A stretch of 64,000 nt of DNA from Xestospongia muta (taxonomy: Eukaryota; Porifera; Demospongiae; Haplosclerida; Petrosiidae): NCBI GenBank assembly GCA_963693285.1, contig OY848917.1:22078245-22142244 (forward strand), given 5' to 3'. Below are positions 46,801 through 56,629 of the stretch, piece by piece (the stretch's first letter is position 1; each line of letters starts with the position of its first letter). Under the pieces are notes generated by a model that worked only from the letters and a program-made list of their open reading frames with translations, had not been told where the DNA came from and searched no databases. The position numbers and the translations under genes were made by a program.

Positions 46801-48471
46801 AATTATATCCTATTATATTGTAAAAGGCACATTCAAATAAGCACTTTTAAAAACATAAATGTGGAAATGAAAACAATACAACAAATAAAATGACAACAAC
46901 TTGTACAATAAGCTCAAAATTTATACTAGAATATAGCTACAATATTCTTGAAATATAGGTAGAGAAACAACTTAGTAAGAAGATTCGAGCATTATTAGTG
47001 ATACCCAATGTCATATCGCACGCAGTTAGGGTTAATAAAATTCATTGTTAATATAGCTATCAGCTGTTAAAAGATGCACTTTAATGTCATTTGTGGCTTT
47101 CATAAGCTGCAATTACAATATAATGAATAAAATTTCAAATGTGAATACATATAGATACCACACAATCTAAAACAATTATGGTATACCCTTACAAGCTTCC
47201 CATCATAGGTATTAAAGACTATTAATCTTAATAAAAACAATAGGGTAACTAAATAACAACTTTCAATTCAAATGACTTAGAATTAATACTACATTATATC
47301 ATACTTACTGGCTATTATATTTTAAACAACACATTCAGATGACAAGTCATCGCACCAACATAAATGTGAAAAATAAAACAATAGAGTAAACAAAATGACA
47401 ACAACACATTCAATATTTAAAATTCATCTTAATTCTATTACATCCTCATTAATATAATCTTAACTAATTAAGGCATAAAAATGGCTTACTACTTCAAGCT
47501 CTGTAAAAACTACTACTTTCATTCTTAAACCACTTGAAATAAAACTTCTAAAACCATATACCTTATGTAAAAACATAAATGTCTGTATAAAATAATCTTT
47601 AAAGTCTTCTAGTTTTGTAATTATTTTGGCACAAACAGAACAATAACAAGAAAGAAGAAAAACATTGTGCTGCTCTTATACTGGTGCTACCACCTGCTTT
47701 ATATACTTCTTAGAGTTAGGTAAAGTAGTCTTATATCGTTAACATATCTATGCTGTCTTCTCTAATAGTTATTATCCATGCACATAACTTAAACAATACA
47801 GTTCATTCTCATCATCTCAATTACCTTAGTAACAACATTGACAATGACATTATGGTTGAGAAATAGTTCAACGATGTCTCTATGTCCTTTAGAACTTGCA
47901 TAATGAAGAGCTGCCCATCCTCTCTATTAAAAAAACATACACAAACAATAAACTGTAAAGTGTAACTACTAACACTCTGTATTTCACTCGATATTTCTAA
48001 GAATTCAAAGCTAAACAAATGATGCTTTAATTCATGTCCATTACTGCTATTTTGGTGTGTCCATCTCAACTGATTATTGGAAAATTATGAAAAAGTGATC
48101 TCTATACATCTGATGGTGTCCAATAACAATACGTAGGAAAACTAGTTAACAAACATGTTATAAAAACAAATGACATTTTTTCAAATATTCTAATAAAGTC
48201 TTTGCATCCTCTTCTACTTCTAATCTTCATCATATCTGGCATATTCTTAAAGACAATTTTCAACCTTTATTATCATAGTAAACAACTAATATTTCTCTTT
48301 AAAGAAAAGGATTTACAATTTATCTTTAGTTATACTGACTGTCTCATATAACATATGCACATCAACACTTACTTTGTCAACAAGATCTAGTTTGGCTCCT
48401 TTCTGTGCTAAAATAAAAACAACATCTTTGTGTCCATTCTCTGCTGCTAACATGACTGCACTCATTCCACC
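13553..48471 (-). CDS. Ankyrin-ROC-COR-Death gene, whole visible extent (5' partial)
   Basis: Minus-strand exons compatible in phase, in transcript order: 48373-48471, 47825-47923, 30222-30320, 29676-29729 (short), 27136-27234, 18941-19042, 18489-18581, 17767-17865, 17033-17131, 14467-16527, 14197-14263, 13553-13860. The order ankyrin repeats, Ras-of-complex (ROC) GTPase, COR region, Death domain is that of DAPK-type Roco proteins, but no kinase exon is in view. Known family members are cytoplasmic and signal in cell death and stress. No start codon is visible, so the 5' end lies beyond 64000 or some distal exons belong to a neighbouring paralogue. The exon at 18489-18581 resembles a typical first ankyrin repeat, so an alternative is a shorter gene starting near 18.6-19 kb. 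Joining of the C-terminal exons is well supported; joining across the satellite introns is inference. Confidence 0.55.
14197..14263 (-). CDS. Linker exon between COR region and Death domain
   Basis: A 67-nt exon, acceptor TTATAG and donor GTTTGT, reading DLAYPSLNERDIERISEKLL then FK. It takes phase 0 from the large exon and passes phase 1 to the Death-domain exon. The sequence resembles the short linker that precedes a Death domain (L-N-E-R-D-I..I-S..L). Confidence 0.7.
14268..14425 (+). repeat. 28-bp intronic tandem repeat
   Basis: About five copies of AAAATGTGGTATAAATATGA plus TGCAGTAC, with small changes, between the linker exon and the ROC-COR exon. Confidence 0.7.
14467..16527 (-). CDS. 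Large exon: last ankyrin repeat, ROC GTPase and COR-like region
   Basis: One 2061-nt exon, 687 codons, phase 0 at both ends, acceptor TTTTTAG and donor GTAAGT. Residues 1-33 are an ankyrin repeat (FGDTPLHAACQGCYGDVVK..), followed by a half repeat (NQTAMELAYRDN). The ROC GTPase starts near residue 70: P-loop GNTGAGKS at about 79-86, switch II DLAGHEE at about 136-142, and SRLD at about 206-209 in the place of the G4 motif (LRRK2 has THLD). A COR-like helical and winged-helix region follows from about 290, with LLKFLTTLSDKGLILFI and the Trp of SWIIID. Cys-rich and Trp-rich segments (GLGWCLWYPDPNQF) complete the region. The ROC domain binds GTP/GDP; COR mediates dimerisation. Because the last exons are compact and fully open, this part of the gene looks intact. 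Confidence 0.85.
16528..17032 (-). other. Intron
   Basis: AT-rich intron between the large exon and the first 99-nt ankyrin exon. From about 16890 it is homologous to the intron at 17630-17766 (ACAGATCTAAT, ACTTTCTAT, AATGTT), as part of the 734-bp duplication. Confidence 0.6.
17033..17131 (-). CDS. Ankyrin exon (99 nt)
   Basis: Encodes exactly one 33-residue ankyrin repeat in phase 0, SGQTALYIASKKGNNKCVQL.., ending NGANPDIADY, with acceptor CATAG and donor GTAAGT. It has the G-x-T-A-L-x-x-A-S core. It is the duplicate of the exon at 17767-17865 (25 of 33 residues identical). Confidence 0.8.
17767..17865 (-). CDS. Ankyrin exon (99 nt)
   Basis: One 33-residue ankyrin repeat in phase 0, DGQTALYIASMEGNNECVQL.., ending KSANPDITNY; acceptor CATAG and donor GTAAGT. 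Recent copy of 17033-17131. Confidence 0.8.
18489..18581 (-). CDS. Ankyrin exon of the 'first-repeat' type (93 nt)
   Basis: Acceptor ATTTAG and donor GTATGC enclose 31 codons: DTLLLESLRKGNLEGTKDAL, SKGANVNIGDK. The form LL-E-x-x-R-K-G-N-L-E-G matches the N-terminal capping repeat usual at the start of an ankyrin array. Its place in mid-array suggests either that the ROC gene once began near here or that two ankyrin arrays were joined. No ATG-bearing exon was identified just upstream. Confidence 0.7.
18941..19042 (-). CDS. Ankyrin exon (102 nt)
   Basis: Acceptor TAG and donor GTAAGT enclose 34 codons in phase 0: YGRTALHAAYWNKNDDIIKM, then LVNANANNLEAVQA. It has the canonical G-R-T-A-L-H-A-A core and one extra residue compared with its 99-nt relatives. 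Confidence 0.75.
19045..20200. other. Intron part without a named element
   Basis: A 74-codon plus-strand frame at 19127-19351 contains VPHEASPSVIVPHEIFFCAP, which reads somewhat like protein, but I do not recognise it and the frame closes on both sides. It is probably part of a decayed insertion. Nothing else was identified. Confidence 0.35.
20213..20720 (+). pseudogene. HIRAN-like repeat-associated fragment
   Basis: The plus strand reads FTVESMIRGYHIYIDDEESS, VGEQLFCKIK, TAA, NDRHDSYLVVPLKLEQALGM. This resembles a type often found in sponge and cnidarian repeats (V-E-S..R-G-Y-H..G-E-x-L-x-C..N-x-H-D), related in my reading to the HIRAN domain. Downstream pieces (SWKNVTLSETGHKQ) may belong to it. 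Several stops show decay. Family assignment is uncertain. Confidence 0.35.
20760..21316. other. Intron part without a named element
   Basis: A 69-codon frame at 20784-20993 (MTQVKHYSINVCHKKSFADL..) is open but unrecognised. The rest is AT-rich with nothing visible. Confidence 0.3.
21318..21512 (+). mobile_element. Small retroposon-like insertion with an 18-bp target-site duplication
   Basis: AAAACAATACATGTTAAA occurs at 21318-21335 and again, unchanged, at 21495-21512. Between them lie 159 bp, ending in an A-rich stretch (AATTAAAAAAATG). The inside contains CCACCGATGAAGA, a short loop, then TCTGAAAC, which resembles a hammerhead-ribozyme core with one changed base. Such cores are known in Penelope-like elements and in small retroposons. 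An exact 18-bp duplication argues for a fairly young insertion. Confidence 0.6.
21731..23520 (+). mobile_element. Gypsy (Ty3) LTR-retrotransposon body, decayed
   Basis: Gag-like start: MTTKNELCCCIKLDRQQEIF.., HLLPKKNVDYVIYQF, then QLRKLATCYKFSDLDRQLKS. Pol follows in broken frames: the pre-RT segment (IEGSTP, then SHLIVIPKK near 22290-22340), the RT core remnant (TVDDLIYTLNRTTVLLKLYL, GYHQLVLSQE near 22405-22505) and the RT/RNase H connection at 22558-22790 (GISPYSKKAEIF, RSLLGMIMYCVN, PLRELTKKNVQFQW). Integrase zinc-finger region remnants near 22995-23200 (VIPTSLHQTAISLAHKAHQE, LQMSPLEY) and a C-terminal piece near 23340-23430 (YSDINIGDDVLIQNYKESK) complete the order gag, RT, RNase H, integrase. 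Many stops and shifts make it inactive. LTRs were not identified by eye. Confidence 0.75.
23530..24340. other. Intron part, probably mobile-element debris
   Basis: Broken plus-strand frames (for example VQSKLSGNLVQVIALKSFWY at about 23830-23890) read partly like protein but were not recognised. Confidence 0.3.
24345..24890 (+). pseudogene. Tyrosine recombinase (DIRS/Ngaro or Crypton-like), decayed
   Basis: The N-terminal core-binding part is FRRFCFSNNLVVS, then SYLAKEKVKQSSIKSALNHL and QIYRGCQDLF at 24445 onward. The C-terminal box at about 24717-24800 reads YVGHNLHIGAASTAAL then RIKDSTIKTLG, matching the G-H-S-F-R-I-G-A-A-x-T-A-A box of retroelement-type tyrosine recombinases. The catalytic Arg of H-x-x-R is His here, the middle of the catalytic domain is missing, and stops interrupt. 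It cannot recombine DNA. No reverse transcriptase of the DIRS type was seen beside it. Confidence 0.6.
24901..25205 (+). pseudogene. Second tyrosine-recombinase-like remnant
   Basis: A partial two-copy repeat of about 70 bp (CCATGGTTACAGGTA at 24911 and 24989) leads into LLSSSPKSNGLPLFTDGKVF, which resembles the S-x-G-P-L-F-x-x-x-D-G segment of the same recombinase type. It was possibly displaced from the missing middle of the neighbouring copy. Confidence 0.3.
25210..25690. other. No recognised feature
   Basis: AT-rich intronic stretch between two transposon remnants; nothing recognised. Confidence 0.35.
25690..26990 (+). pseudogene. Pogo/jerky-type DDE transposase, decayed
   Basis: Around 26140-26340: DDPRCIWN, TGA, NECVF, then SGKVLAPIVVKTV, then TILIVINGIGDVIPPMHTF with G-E-I; the P-P-M motif follows the second catalytic strand in CENP-B/jerky/pogo transposases. 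Around 26460-26570: RPVCLLLNSHSSHIDLEISH, then LLFIFFHSILHISHSI, matching D-G-H-x-S-H-I..L-P-P-H-x-x-H-x-x-Q-P of the family. Here the catalytic Asp is Asn (LNSHSSH), and several stops and shifts are present. Around 26650-26770: NIGKPVSKRF-type words and ALEEKQLL fit the C-terminal region. The 5' helix-turn-helix part (25690-26000) is barely legible. Confidence 0.6.
27136..27234 (-). CDS. Ankyrin exon (99 nt)
   Basis: One 33-residue repeat in phase 0, FGETVLYMSCYKSDDKVVQV, LLDAGVKVNVADK; acceptor TGTAG and donor GTCAGT. The core G-E-T-V-L-Y-M-S is diverged from consensus but keeps the V-x-x-L-L-D-A-G-x-x-V-N ending. Confidence 0.75.
27235..29675 (-). other. Intron with old duplicated intron segments
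   Basis: No coding sequence was recognised. A segment near 28230-28340 (AAAGTCTTCTAGTTTTATAG, GAAGAAAGAACATTGT) is homologous to one near 29430-29510 and to one near 47600-47690, consistent with old exon-plus-intron duplications. Confidence 0.5.
29676..29729 (-). CDS. Shortened ankyrin exon (54 nt)
   Basis: Acceptor TTAG and donor GTAAGA enclose 18 in-frame codons, YDTTPVYFSAELVCFLLS: the start of an ankyrin repeat fused to its V-x-x-L-L helix, with 45 nt of the usual 99 missing from the middle and end. Phase is kept at both ends, so the transcript could include it, but the encoded half-repeat would not fold normally. It may be a dying exon. Confidence 0.45.
30222..30320 (-). CDS. Ankyrin exon (99 nt), paralogue of the 48.4-kb exon
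   Basis: One 33-residue repeat, VGCTPVMLAARNGHKDVVFI, LTQKAANLDFVNK; acceptor TTTAG, donor GTAAGT. It shares 23 of 33 residues with the exon at 48373-48471, and the introns on both sides are also alike. Its 5' intron holds satellite array 1. Confidence 0.8.
30321..30847 (-). other. Intron segment between exon and satellite array
   Basis: Unique AT-rich DNA. The part nearest the exon is homologous to 48472-48660. No gene. Confidence 0.5.
30848..46050 (+). repeat. Satellite array 1, A subfamily
   Basis: About two dozen head-to-tail units, mostly 653 or 625 bp with some of about 650 to 690. The 66-codon frame that recurs in many units marks the period (31251, 31904, 32557, 33210, 33835, 34488, 35113, 35737...). 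The 28-bp length difference is loss of the segment between CATAAAT and CACAACAAC. Each unit has two or three internal subrepeats of about 141-145 bp, starting GAATTCATACTACATTATAT, plus a more unique half with GTTAGGGTTACGAAAT and TGGATACACATAGATACCAC. Higher-order structure: 653+653 and 653+625 dimers at 31.2-35.1 kb, and two 2590-bp tetramers at about 35.05-37.64 and 37.64-40.23 kb. The array lies inside an inferred intron. Confidence 0.9.
46048..46281 (+). repeat. Captured intron segment X, copy 1
   Basis: CATCTTAATTCTCTTACATC through AAGTCTTCTAGTTTTGTAAT to ACAAGAAAG. Near-identical to 47418-47655 (native intron beside the ankyrin exon) and 56395-56629. Here it joins A-type to B-type satellite. 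Confidence 0.8.
46282..47417 (+). repeat. Satellite array 1, B subfamily units
   Basis: About two units of the B form (GTTAGGGTTAATAAAATTCA, ATAAGCTGCAATTACAATAT, CTTACAAGCTTCCCATCATA) between copies 1 and 2 of segment X. Confidence 0.8.
47418..47655 (+). repeat. Segment X, copy 2 (probable source)
   Basis: Same sequence as 46048-46281, but continuing without a break into the unique intron (GAAGAAAAACATTGTGCTGC) that leads to the ankyrin exon at 47825. That continuity suggests this is the original location. Confidence 0.75.
47825..47923 (-). CDS. Ankyrin exon (99 nt)
   Basis: One 33-residue repeat, RGWAALHYASSKGHRDIVEL, FLNHNVIVNVVTK; acceptor AATAG and donor GTAATT. The canonical A-L-H-Y-A-S-x-x-G-H core is intact. 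Confidence 0.8.
48373..48471 (-). CDS. Ankyrin exon (99 nt), most 5' exon in view
   Basis: One 33-residue repeat, GGMSAVMLAAENGHKDVVFI, LAQKGAKLDLVDK; acceptor TTTAG and donor GTAAGT. It is the paralogue of the exon at 30222-30320. The gene continues upstream past satellite array 2 or beyond the window. Confidence 0.8.
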
Positions 48472-48665
48472 CTAAATATATTATTAATTACCACATTAAC
48501 ATGAATCATAACATCAATATATTACCTTTACCAACACTTAGATGTATCAGTACACTAGTAACATTACAAACTTAGACAAAATTATGTATAGTCAAGCAAA
48601 TTATGAGTCAAATAACTTTCAATAATTGGACATTATAAATACAAATTTGAAACTTTACAAGAAAC
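48472..48665 (-). other. Intron segment between exon and satellite array 2
   Basis: Unique intron homologous to 30321-30500 (TAACATTACAAACTTAGA words); no gene. Confidence 0.5.
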
Positions 48666-51600
48666 TTCAAGCATTATTATATAATTCATACTACATTATA
48701 TCAAATTTACATATTATTGTATTATGAAGGACACATTCAAATGATAAGCAATAACAGCTGCATAAATGTGGAAACAAAAAGCAATAACATAAACAAAATA
48801 ACAACAACCCATTCAATAAGCTCAAAATTCATACTAGAATATAGCTACAATATGCTTAACATGTAAGTAGTAAAACAACTTAGCAAGAAGATTTAAGCAT
48901 TATTAGTGATACCCAATGTCATATCACACACAATTAGGGTTAATAAAATTCATTGCTGATATAGCTATCAGTAGTTAAAGAATGCACTTCAATGTCATTT
49001 GTGGCTTTCATAAGCTGCAATTACAATATAATGAATAAAATTGCAAATGTGAATACATATAGATATTACACAATCTAAAAAAATTATGGTACACCCTTAC
49101 AAGCTTCCCATCATAGCTATTAAAAACTATTAATGTTAATAAAAACAATAGGGTAACTAAATAACAACTTTCAATTCAAATGACTTAGAATTAATACTAC
49201 ATTATATCACACTTACCAACTATTATATTTTAAACAACATATTCAGATGACAAGTCATCACACCAACATAAATGTGAAAAATAAAACAATAGAGTAAACA
49301 AAATCACAACAACACATTCAATATACTTAAAATTTATACTACATTATATCAAAATTATATCCTATTATATTGTAAAGGACACATTCAAATAAGTACTTAC
49401 AAAAACATAAATGTGGAAATGAAAACAATACAGTAAACAAAATGATAATAACTCATACTAGAATATAGCTACAATATGCTTAAAATGTAAGTAGTAAAAC
49501 AACTTAGCAAGAAGATTCGAGCATTATTAGTGATACCCAATGTCATATCACACACAATTAGGGTTAATAAAATTCATTGCTGATATAGCTATTAGTAGTT
49601 AAAGAATGCACTTCAATGTCATTTGTGACTTTCATAAGCTGCAATTACAATATAATGAATAAAATTGTAAATGTGAATACATATAGATACCACACAATCT
49701 AAAACAATTGTGGTACACCCTTACAAGCTTCCCATCATAGCTATTAAAAACTATTAATGTTAATAAAAACAATAAGGTAACTAAATAACAACTTTCAATT
49801 CAAATGACTTAGAATTAATACTACATTATATCACACTTACCAACTATTATATTTTAAACAACATATTCAGATGACAAGTCATCACACCAACATAAATGTG
49901 AAAAATAAAACAATAGAGTAAACAAAATCACAACAACACATTCAATATACTTAAAATTTATACTACAATATATCAATATTATATCCTATTATATTGTAAA
50001 GGACACATTCAAATAAGTACTTACAAAAACATAAATGTGGAAATGAAAACAATACATTAAACAAAATGATAATAACTCATACTAGAATATAGCTACAATA
50101 TGCTTAAAATGTAAGAAGTAAAACAACTTAGCAAAAAGATTTAAGCATTATTAGTGATACCCAATGTCATATCACACACAATTAGGGTTAATAAAATTCA
50201 TTGCTGATATAGCTATTAGTACTTAAAGAATGCACTTCAATGTCATTTGTGGCTTTCATAAGCTGCAATTACAATATAATGAATAAAATTGCAAATGTGA
50301 ATACATATAGATACCACAAAATCTAAAAAAATTGTGGTACACCCTTACAAGCTTCCCATCATAGCTATTAAAAACTATTAATGTTAATAAAAACAATAAG
50401 GTAACTAAATAACAACTTTCAATTCAAATGACTTAGAATTAATACTACATTATATCACACTTACAAACTATTATATTTTAAACAACATATTCAGATGACA
50501 AGTCATCACACCAACATAAATGTGAAAAATAAAACAATAGAGTAAACAAAATCACAACAACACATTCAATATACTTAAAATTTATACTACATTATATCAA
50601 AATTATATCCTATTATATTGTAAAGGACACATTCAAATAAGTACTTACAAAAACATAAATGTGGAAATGAAAACAATACAGTAAACAAAATGATAATAAC
50701 TCATACTAGAATATAGCTACAATATGCTTAAAATGTAAGAAGTAAAACAACTTAGCAAAAAGATTTAAGCATTATTAGTGATACCCAATGTCATATCACA
50801 CACAATTAGGGTTAATAAAATTCATTGCTGATATAGCTATTAGTAGTTAAAGAATGCACTTCAATGTCATTTGTGGCTTTCATAAGCTGCAATTACAATA
50901 TAATGAATAAAATTGTAAATGTGAATACATATAGATACCACACAATCTAAAACAATTGTGGTACACCCTTACAAGCTTCCCATCATAGCTATTAAAAACT
51001 ATTAATGTTAATAAAAACAATAGGGTAACTAAATAACAACTTTCAATTCAAATGACTTAGAATTAATACTACATTATATCACACTTACCGACTATTATAT
51101 TTTAAACAACATATTCAGATGACAAGTCATCACACCAACATAAATGTGAAAAATAAAACAATAGAGTAAACAAAATCACAACAACACATTCAATATACTT
51201 AAAATTTATACTACATTATATCAAAATTATATCCTATTATATTGTAAAGGACACATTCAAATAAGTACTTACAAAAACATAAATGTGGAAATGAAAACAA
51301 TACAGTAAACAAAATGATAATAACTCATACTAGAATATAGCTACAATATGCTTAAAATGTAAGAAGTAAAACAACTTAGCAAAAAGATTTAAGCATTATT
51401 AGTGATACCCAATGTCATATCACACACAATTAGGGTTAATAAAATTCATTGCTGATATAGCTATTAGTAGTTAAAGAATGCACTTCAATGTCATTTGTGG
51501 CTTTCATAAGCTGCAATTACAATATAATGAATAAAATTGTAAATGTGAATACATATAGATACCACACAATCTAAAACAATTGTGGTACACCCTTACAAGC

Positions 51601-54600
51601 TTCCCATCATAGCTATTAAAAACTATTAATGTTAATAAAAACAATAAGGTAACTAAATAACAACTTTCAAATCAAATGACTTAGAATTAATACTACATTA
51701 TATCACACTTACCGGCTATTATATTTTAAACAACATATTCAGATGACAAGTCATCACACCAACATAAATGTGAAAAATAAAACAATAGAGTAAACAAAAT
51801 CACAACAACACATTCAATATACTTAAAATTTATACTACATTATATCAAAATTATATCCTATTATATTGTAAAGGACACATTCAAATAAGTACTTACAAAA
51901 ACATAAATGTGGAAATGAAAACAATACAGTAAACAAAATGATAATAACTCATACTAGAATATAGCTACAATATGCTTAAAATGTAAGAAGTAAAACAACT
52001 TAGCAAAAAGATTTAAGCATTATTAGTGATACCCAATGTCGTATCACACACAATTAGGGTTAATAAAATTCATTGCTGATATAGCTATTAGTAGTTAAAG
52101 AATGCACTTCAATGTCATTTGTGGCTTTCATAAGCTGCAATTACAATATAATGAATAAAATTGTAAATGTGAATACATATAGATACCACACAATCTAAAA
52201 CAATTGTGGTACACCCTTACAAGCTTCCCATCATAGCTATTAAAAACTATTAACGTTAATAAAAACAATAAGGTAACTAAATAACAACTTTCAATTCAAA
52301 TGACTTAGAATTAATACTACATTACATCACACTTACCGGCTATTATATTTTAAACAACATATTCAGATGACAAGTCATCACACCAACATAAATGTGAAAA
52401 ATAAAACAATAGAGTAAACAAAATCACAACAACACATTCAATATACTTAAATTCATACTAGATTTATCAAAATTATATCCTATTATATTGTAAAGTACAC
52501 ATTCAAATAAGTACTTACAAAAACATAAATGTGGAAATGAAAACAATACAGTAAACAAAATGATAATAACTCATACTAGAATATAGCTACAATATGCTTA
52601 AAATGTAAGAAGTAAAACAACTTAGCAAAAAGATTTAAGCATTATTAGTGATACCCAATGTCATATCACACACAATTAGGGTTAATAAAATTCATTGCTG
52701 ATATAGCTATTAGTAGTTAAAGAATGCACTTCAATGTCATTTGTGGCTTTCATAAGCTGCAATTACAATATAATGAATAAAATTGCAAATGTGAATACAT
52801 ATAGATACCACACAATCTAAAACAATTATGGTACACCCTTACAAGCTTCCATCATAGCTATTAAAAACTATTATTGTTAATAAAAACAATAAGGTAACTA
52901 AATAACAACTTTCAATTCAAATGACTTAGAATTAATACTACATTATATCACACTTACCAACTATTATATTTTAAACAACATATTCAGATGACAAGTCATC
53001 ACACCAACATAAATGTGAAAAATAAAACAATAGAGTAAACAAAATCACAACAACACATTCAATATACTTAAAATTTATACTACATTATATCAAAATTATA
53101 TCCTATTATATTGTAAAGGACACATTCAAATAAGTACTTACAAAAACATAAATGTGGAAATGAAAACAATACAGTAAACAAAATGATAATAACTCATACT
53201 AGAATATAGCTACAATATGCTTAAAATGTAAGAAGTAAAACAACTTAGCAAAAAGATTTAAGCATTATTAGTGATACCCAATGTCGTATCACACACAATT
53301 AGGGTTAATAAAATTCATTGCTGATATAGCTATTAGTACTTAAAGAATGCACTTCAATGTCATTTGTGGCTTTCATAAGCTGCAATTACAATATAATGAA
53401 TAAAATTGTAAATGTGAATACATATAGATACCACACAATCTAAAACAATTGTGGTACACCCTTACAAGCTTCCCATCATAGCTATTAAAAACTATTAATG
53501 TTAATAAAAACAATAAGGTAACTAAATAACAACTTTCAATTCAAATGACTTAGAATTAATACTACATTATATCACACTTACCTCCTATTATATTTTAAAC
53601 AACATATTCAGATGACAAGTCATCACACCAACATAAATGTGAAAAATAAAACAATAGAGTAAACAAAATCACAACAACACATTCAATATACTTAAAATTT
53701 ATACTACATTATATCAAAATTATATCCTATTATATTGTAAAGGACACATTCAAATAAGTACTTACAAAAACATAAATGTGGAAATGAAAACAATACAGTA
53801 AACAAAATGATAATAACTCATACTAGAATATAGCTACAATATGCTTAAAATGTAAGAAGTAAAACAACTTAGCAAAAAGATTTAAGCATTATTAGTGATA
53901 CCCAATGTCATATCACACACAATTAGGGTTAATAAAATTCATTGCTGATATAGCTATTAGTACTTAAAGAATGCACTTCAATGTCATTTGAGGCTTTCAT
54001 AAGCTGCAATTACAATATAATGAATAAAATTGTAAATGTGAATACATATAGATACCACACAATCTAAAACAATTGTGGTACACCCTTACAAGCTTCCCAT
54101 CATAGCTATTAAAAACTATTAATGTTAATAAAAACAATAGGGTAACTAAATAACAACTTTCAATTCAAATGACTTAGAATTAATACTACATTATATCACA
54201 CTTACCGACTATTATATTTTAAACAACATATTCAGATGACAAGTCATCACACCAACATAAATGTGAAAAATAAAACAATAGAGTAAACAAAATCACAACA
54301 ACACATTCAATATACTTAAAATTTATACTACATTATATCAAAATTATATCCTATTATATTGTAAAGGACACATTCAAATAAGTACTTACAAAAACATAAA
54401 TGTGGAAATGAAAACAATACAGTAAACAAAATGATAATAACTCATACTAGAATATAGCTACAATATGCTTAAAATGTAAGAAGTAAAACAACTTAGCAAA
54501 AAGATTTAAGCATTATTAGTGATACCCAATGTCATATCACACACAATTAGGGTTAATAAAATTCATTGCTGATATAGCTATTAGTAGTTAAAGAATGCAC

Positions 54601-54840
54601 TTCAATGTCATTTGTGGCTTTCATAAGCTGCAATTACAATATAATGAATAAAATTGCAAATGTGAATACATATAGATACCACACAATCTAAAACAATAGT
54701 GGAACACTCTTACAAGCTTCCCATCATAGCTATTAAAAACTATTAATGTTTATAAAAACAATAAGGTAACTAAATAACAACTTTCAATTCAAATGACTTA
54801 GAATTAATACTACATTATATCACACTTACCTTCTATTATA
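48666..54840 (+). repeat. Satellite array 2, B subfamily
   Basis: About ten units at a steady 624-625 bp. The TTAGGG word, for example, falls at 48933, 49558, 50182, 50806 and 51430. Units differ at few positions (CCAACTATT, CCGACTATT, CCGGCTATT, CCTCCTATT after ACTTA). B is homologous to A along its length but clearly diverged. Confidence 0.9.
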
Positions 54841-56394
54841 TTTTAAACAACATATTCAGATGACAAGTAATCACACCAACATAAATTTAAAAAACAAAAA
54901 AAATAAAGTAAACAAAATCACAACAACACATTCAATATACTTTGAATTCATACTACATTATATCAAAATTACATCCTATTATATTGTAAAAAAACACATT
55001 TAGATAACAAGTAATAACAGCAAACATAAATGTGTAAACAAAAAGCAATGCTGTAAACAAAATCACAACAACACATTTTAGTACGCTCAAAATGCATACT
55101 AGATTATAGCTATAAAATGCTCAAAATATACCTAAAAAGAAACCTAGCAAGAAGCTTCAACTCTTATTATTGATAGATATCGAATGTTATACTAATCACA
55201 GTTAGGGTTACGAAATCCATTGCTGATACAGAAATTGGTTATTACAGGATCTATTCACTTTGATCTCATTTCTTGCTCTCATAAGTTGCATATAACAATA
55301 TAATAAATAAAATTGCAAAAATGCATAGACATAGATATCACACATAATGAAACAATCATAGTACAGCCTGACAAGTTTCCCATGCAAGACATTGCAAACA
55401 ATTAACGTTTATACAAACAATAGGGTAAATAAAATAACATTCAATTTAAAACACTTAGAATTCATACTACATTATATCACACTTACCACCTATTATATTG
55501 TAAACAACACATTCAGATGACAAGTAATCACACCAACATAAATTTAAAAAACAAAACAATAAAGTAAACAAAAACACAACAACAAATTCAATATACTTTG
55601 AATTCATACTACATTATATCAAAATTAAATCCTATTATATTGTAAAGAACACATTTAGATGACAAGTAATAACAGCAAACATAAATGTGTAAATAAACAG
55701 CAATACTGTAAACAAAATCACAACAGCACATTCAGTATGCTCAAAATGCATACTAGGTTATAGCTATAAAATGCTCAAAATATACCTAAAAAGAAACCTA
55801 GCAAGAAGCTTCAACTCTTATTATTGATAGATATCGAATGTTATACCAATCACAGTTAGGGTTACGAAATCCATTGCTGATACAGAAATCAACAGTTACA
55901 GGATCCATTCACTTTAATTTCATTTCTTGCTCTCATACGTTGCATATAACAATATAATAAATAAAATTGCAAAAATGGATACACATAGATGCCACACAAT
56001 CTAAAGCAATCATAGTACAGCATGACAAGCTTCCCATGCAAGACATTGCAAACAATTAACGTTTATAAAAGCAATAGGGTAAATAAAATAACATTCAATT
56101 TAAAAAACTTTGAATTCATACTACATTATATCACACTTACCTTCTATTATATTGTAAACAACACATTCAGATGACAAGTAATCATGCCAACATAAATTTA
56201 AAAAACAAAACAATAAAGTAAACAAAATCACAACAACACATTCAATATACTTTGAATTCATACTACATTATATCAAAATTACATCCTATTATATTGTAAA
56301 GAACATATTTAGATGACAAGTCATCGCACCAACATAAATGTGAAAAACAAAAAATAGAGTAAACAAAATGACAACAACACATTCAATATATTTA
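54841..56394 (+). repeat. Satellite array 2, island of A subfamily
   Basis: A little over two A-type units (TTTAAAAAACAAAACAATAA, CATTGCTGATACAGAAAT, GCATAGACATAGATATCACA) inside B sequence. They most resemble the right-hand A units of array 1 (about 41.2-46.0 kb), including the AAATGCATAGACATAGATAT variant. Confidence 0.85.
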
Positions 56395-56629
56395 AAATTC
56401 ATCTTAATTCTCTTACATCCTCATTAATATAATCTTAACTAATTAAGGCATAAAAATGGCTTATTACTTCAAGCTCTGTAAAAACTACTACTTTAATTCT
56501 TAAACCACTTGAAATAAAACTTCTAAAACCATATACCTTATGTAAAAACATAAATGTCTGTATAAAATAATCTTTAAAGTCTTCTAGTTTTGTAATTATT
56601 TTGGCACAAACAGAACAATAACAAGAAAG
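56395..56629 (+). repeat. Captured intron segment X, copy 3
   Basis: Near-identical to 46048-46281, including the same downstream junction to B satellite (ACAAGAAAGCTATAGATATA). Copies 1 and 3 therefore share one origin, and a block of at least 0.9 kb was copied between the arrays. Confidence 0.8.
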
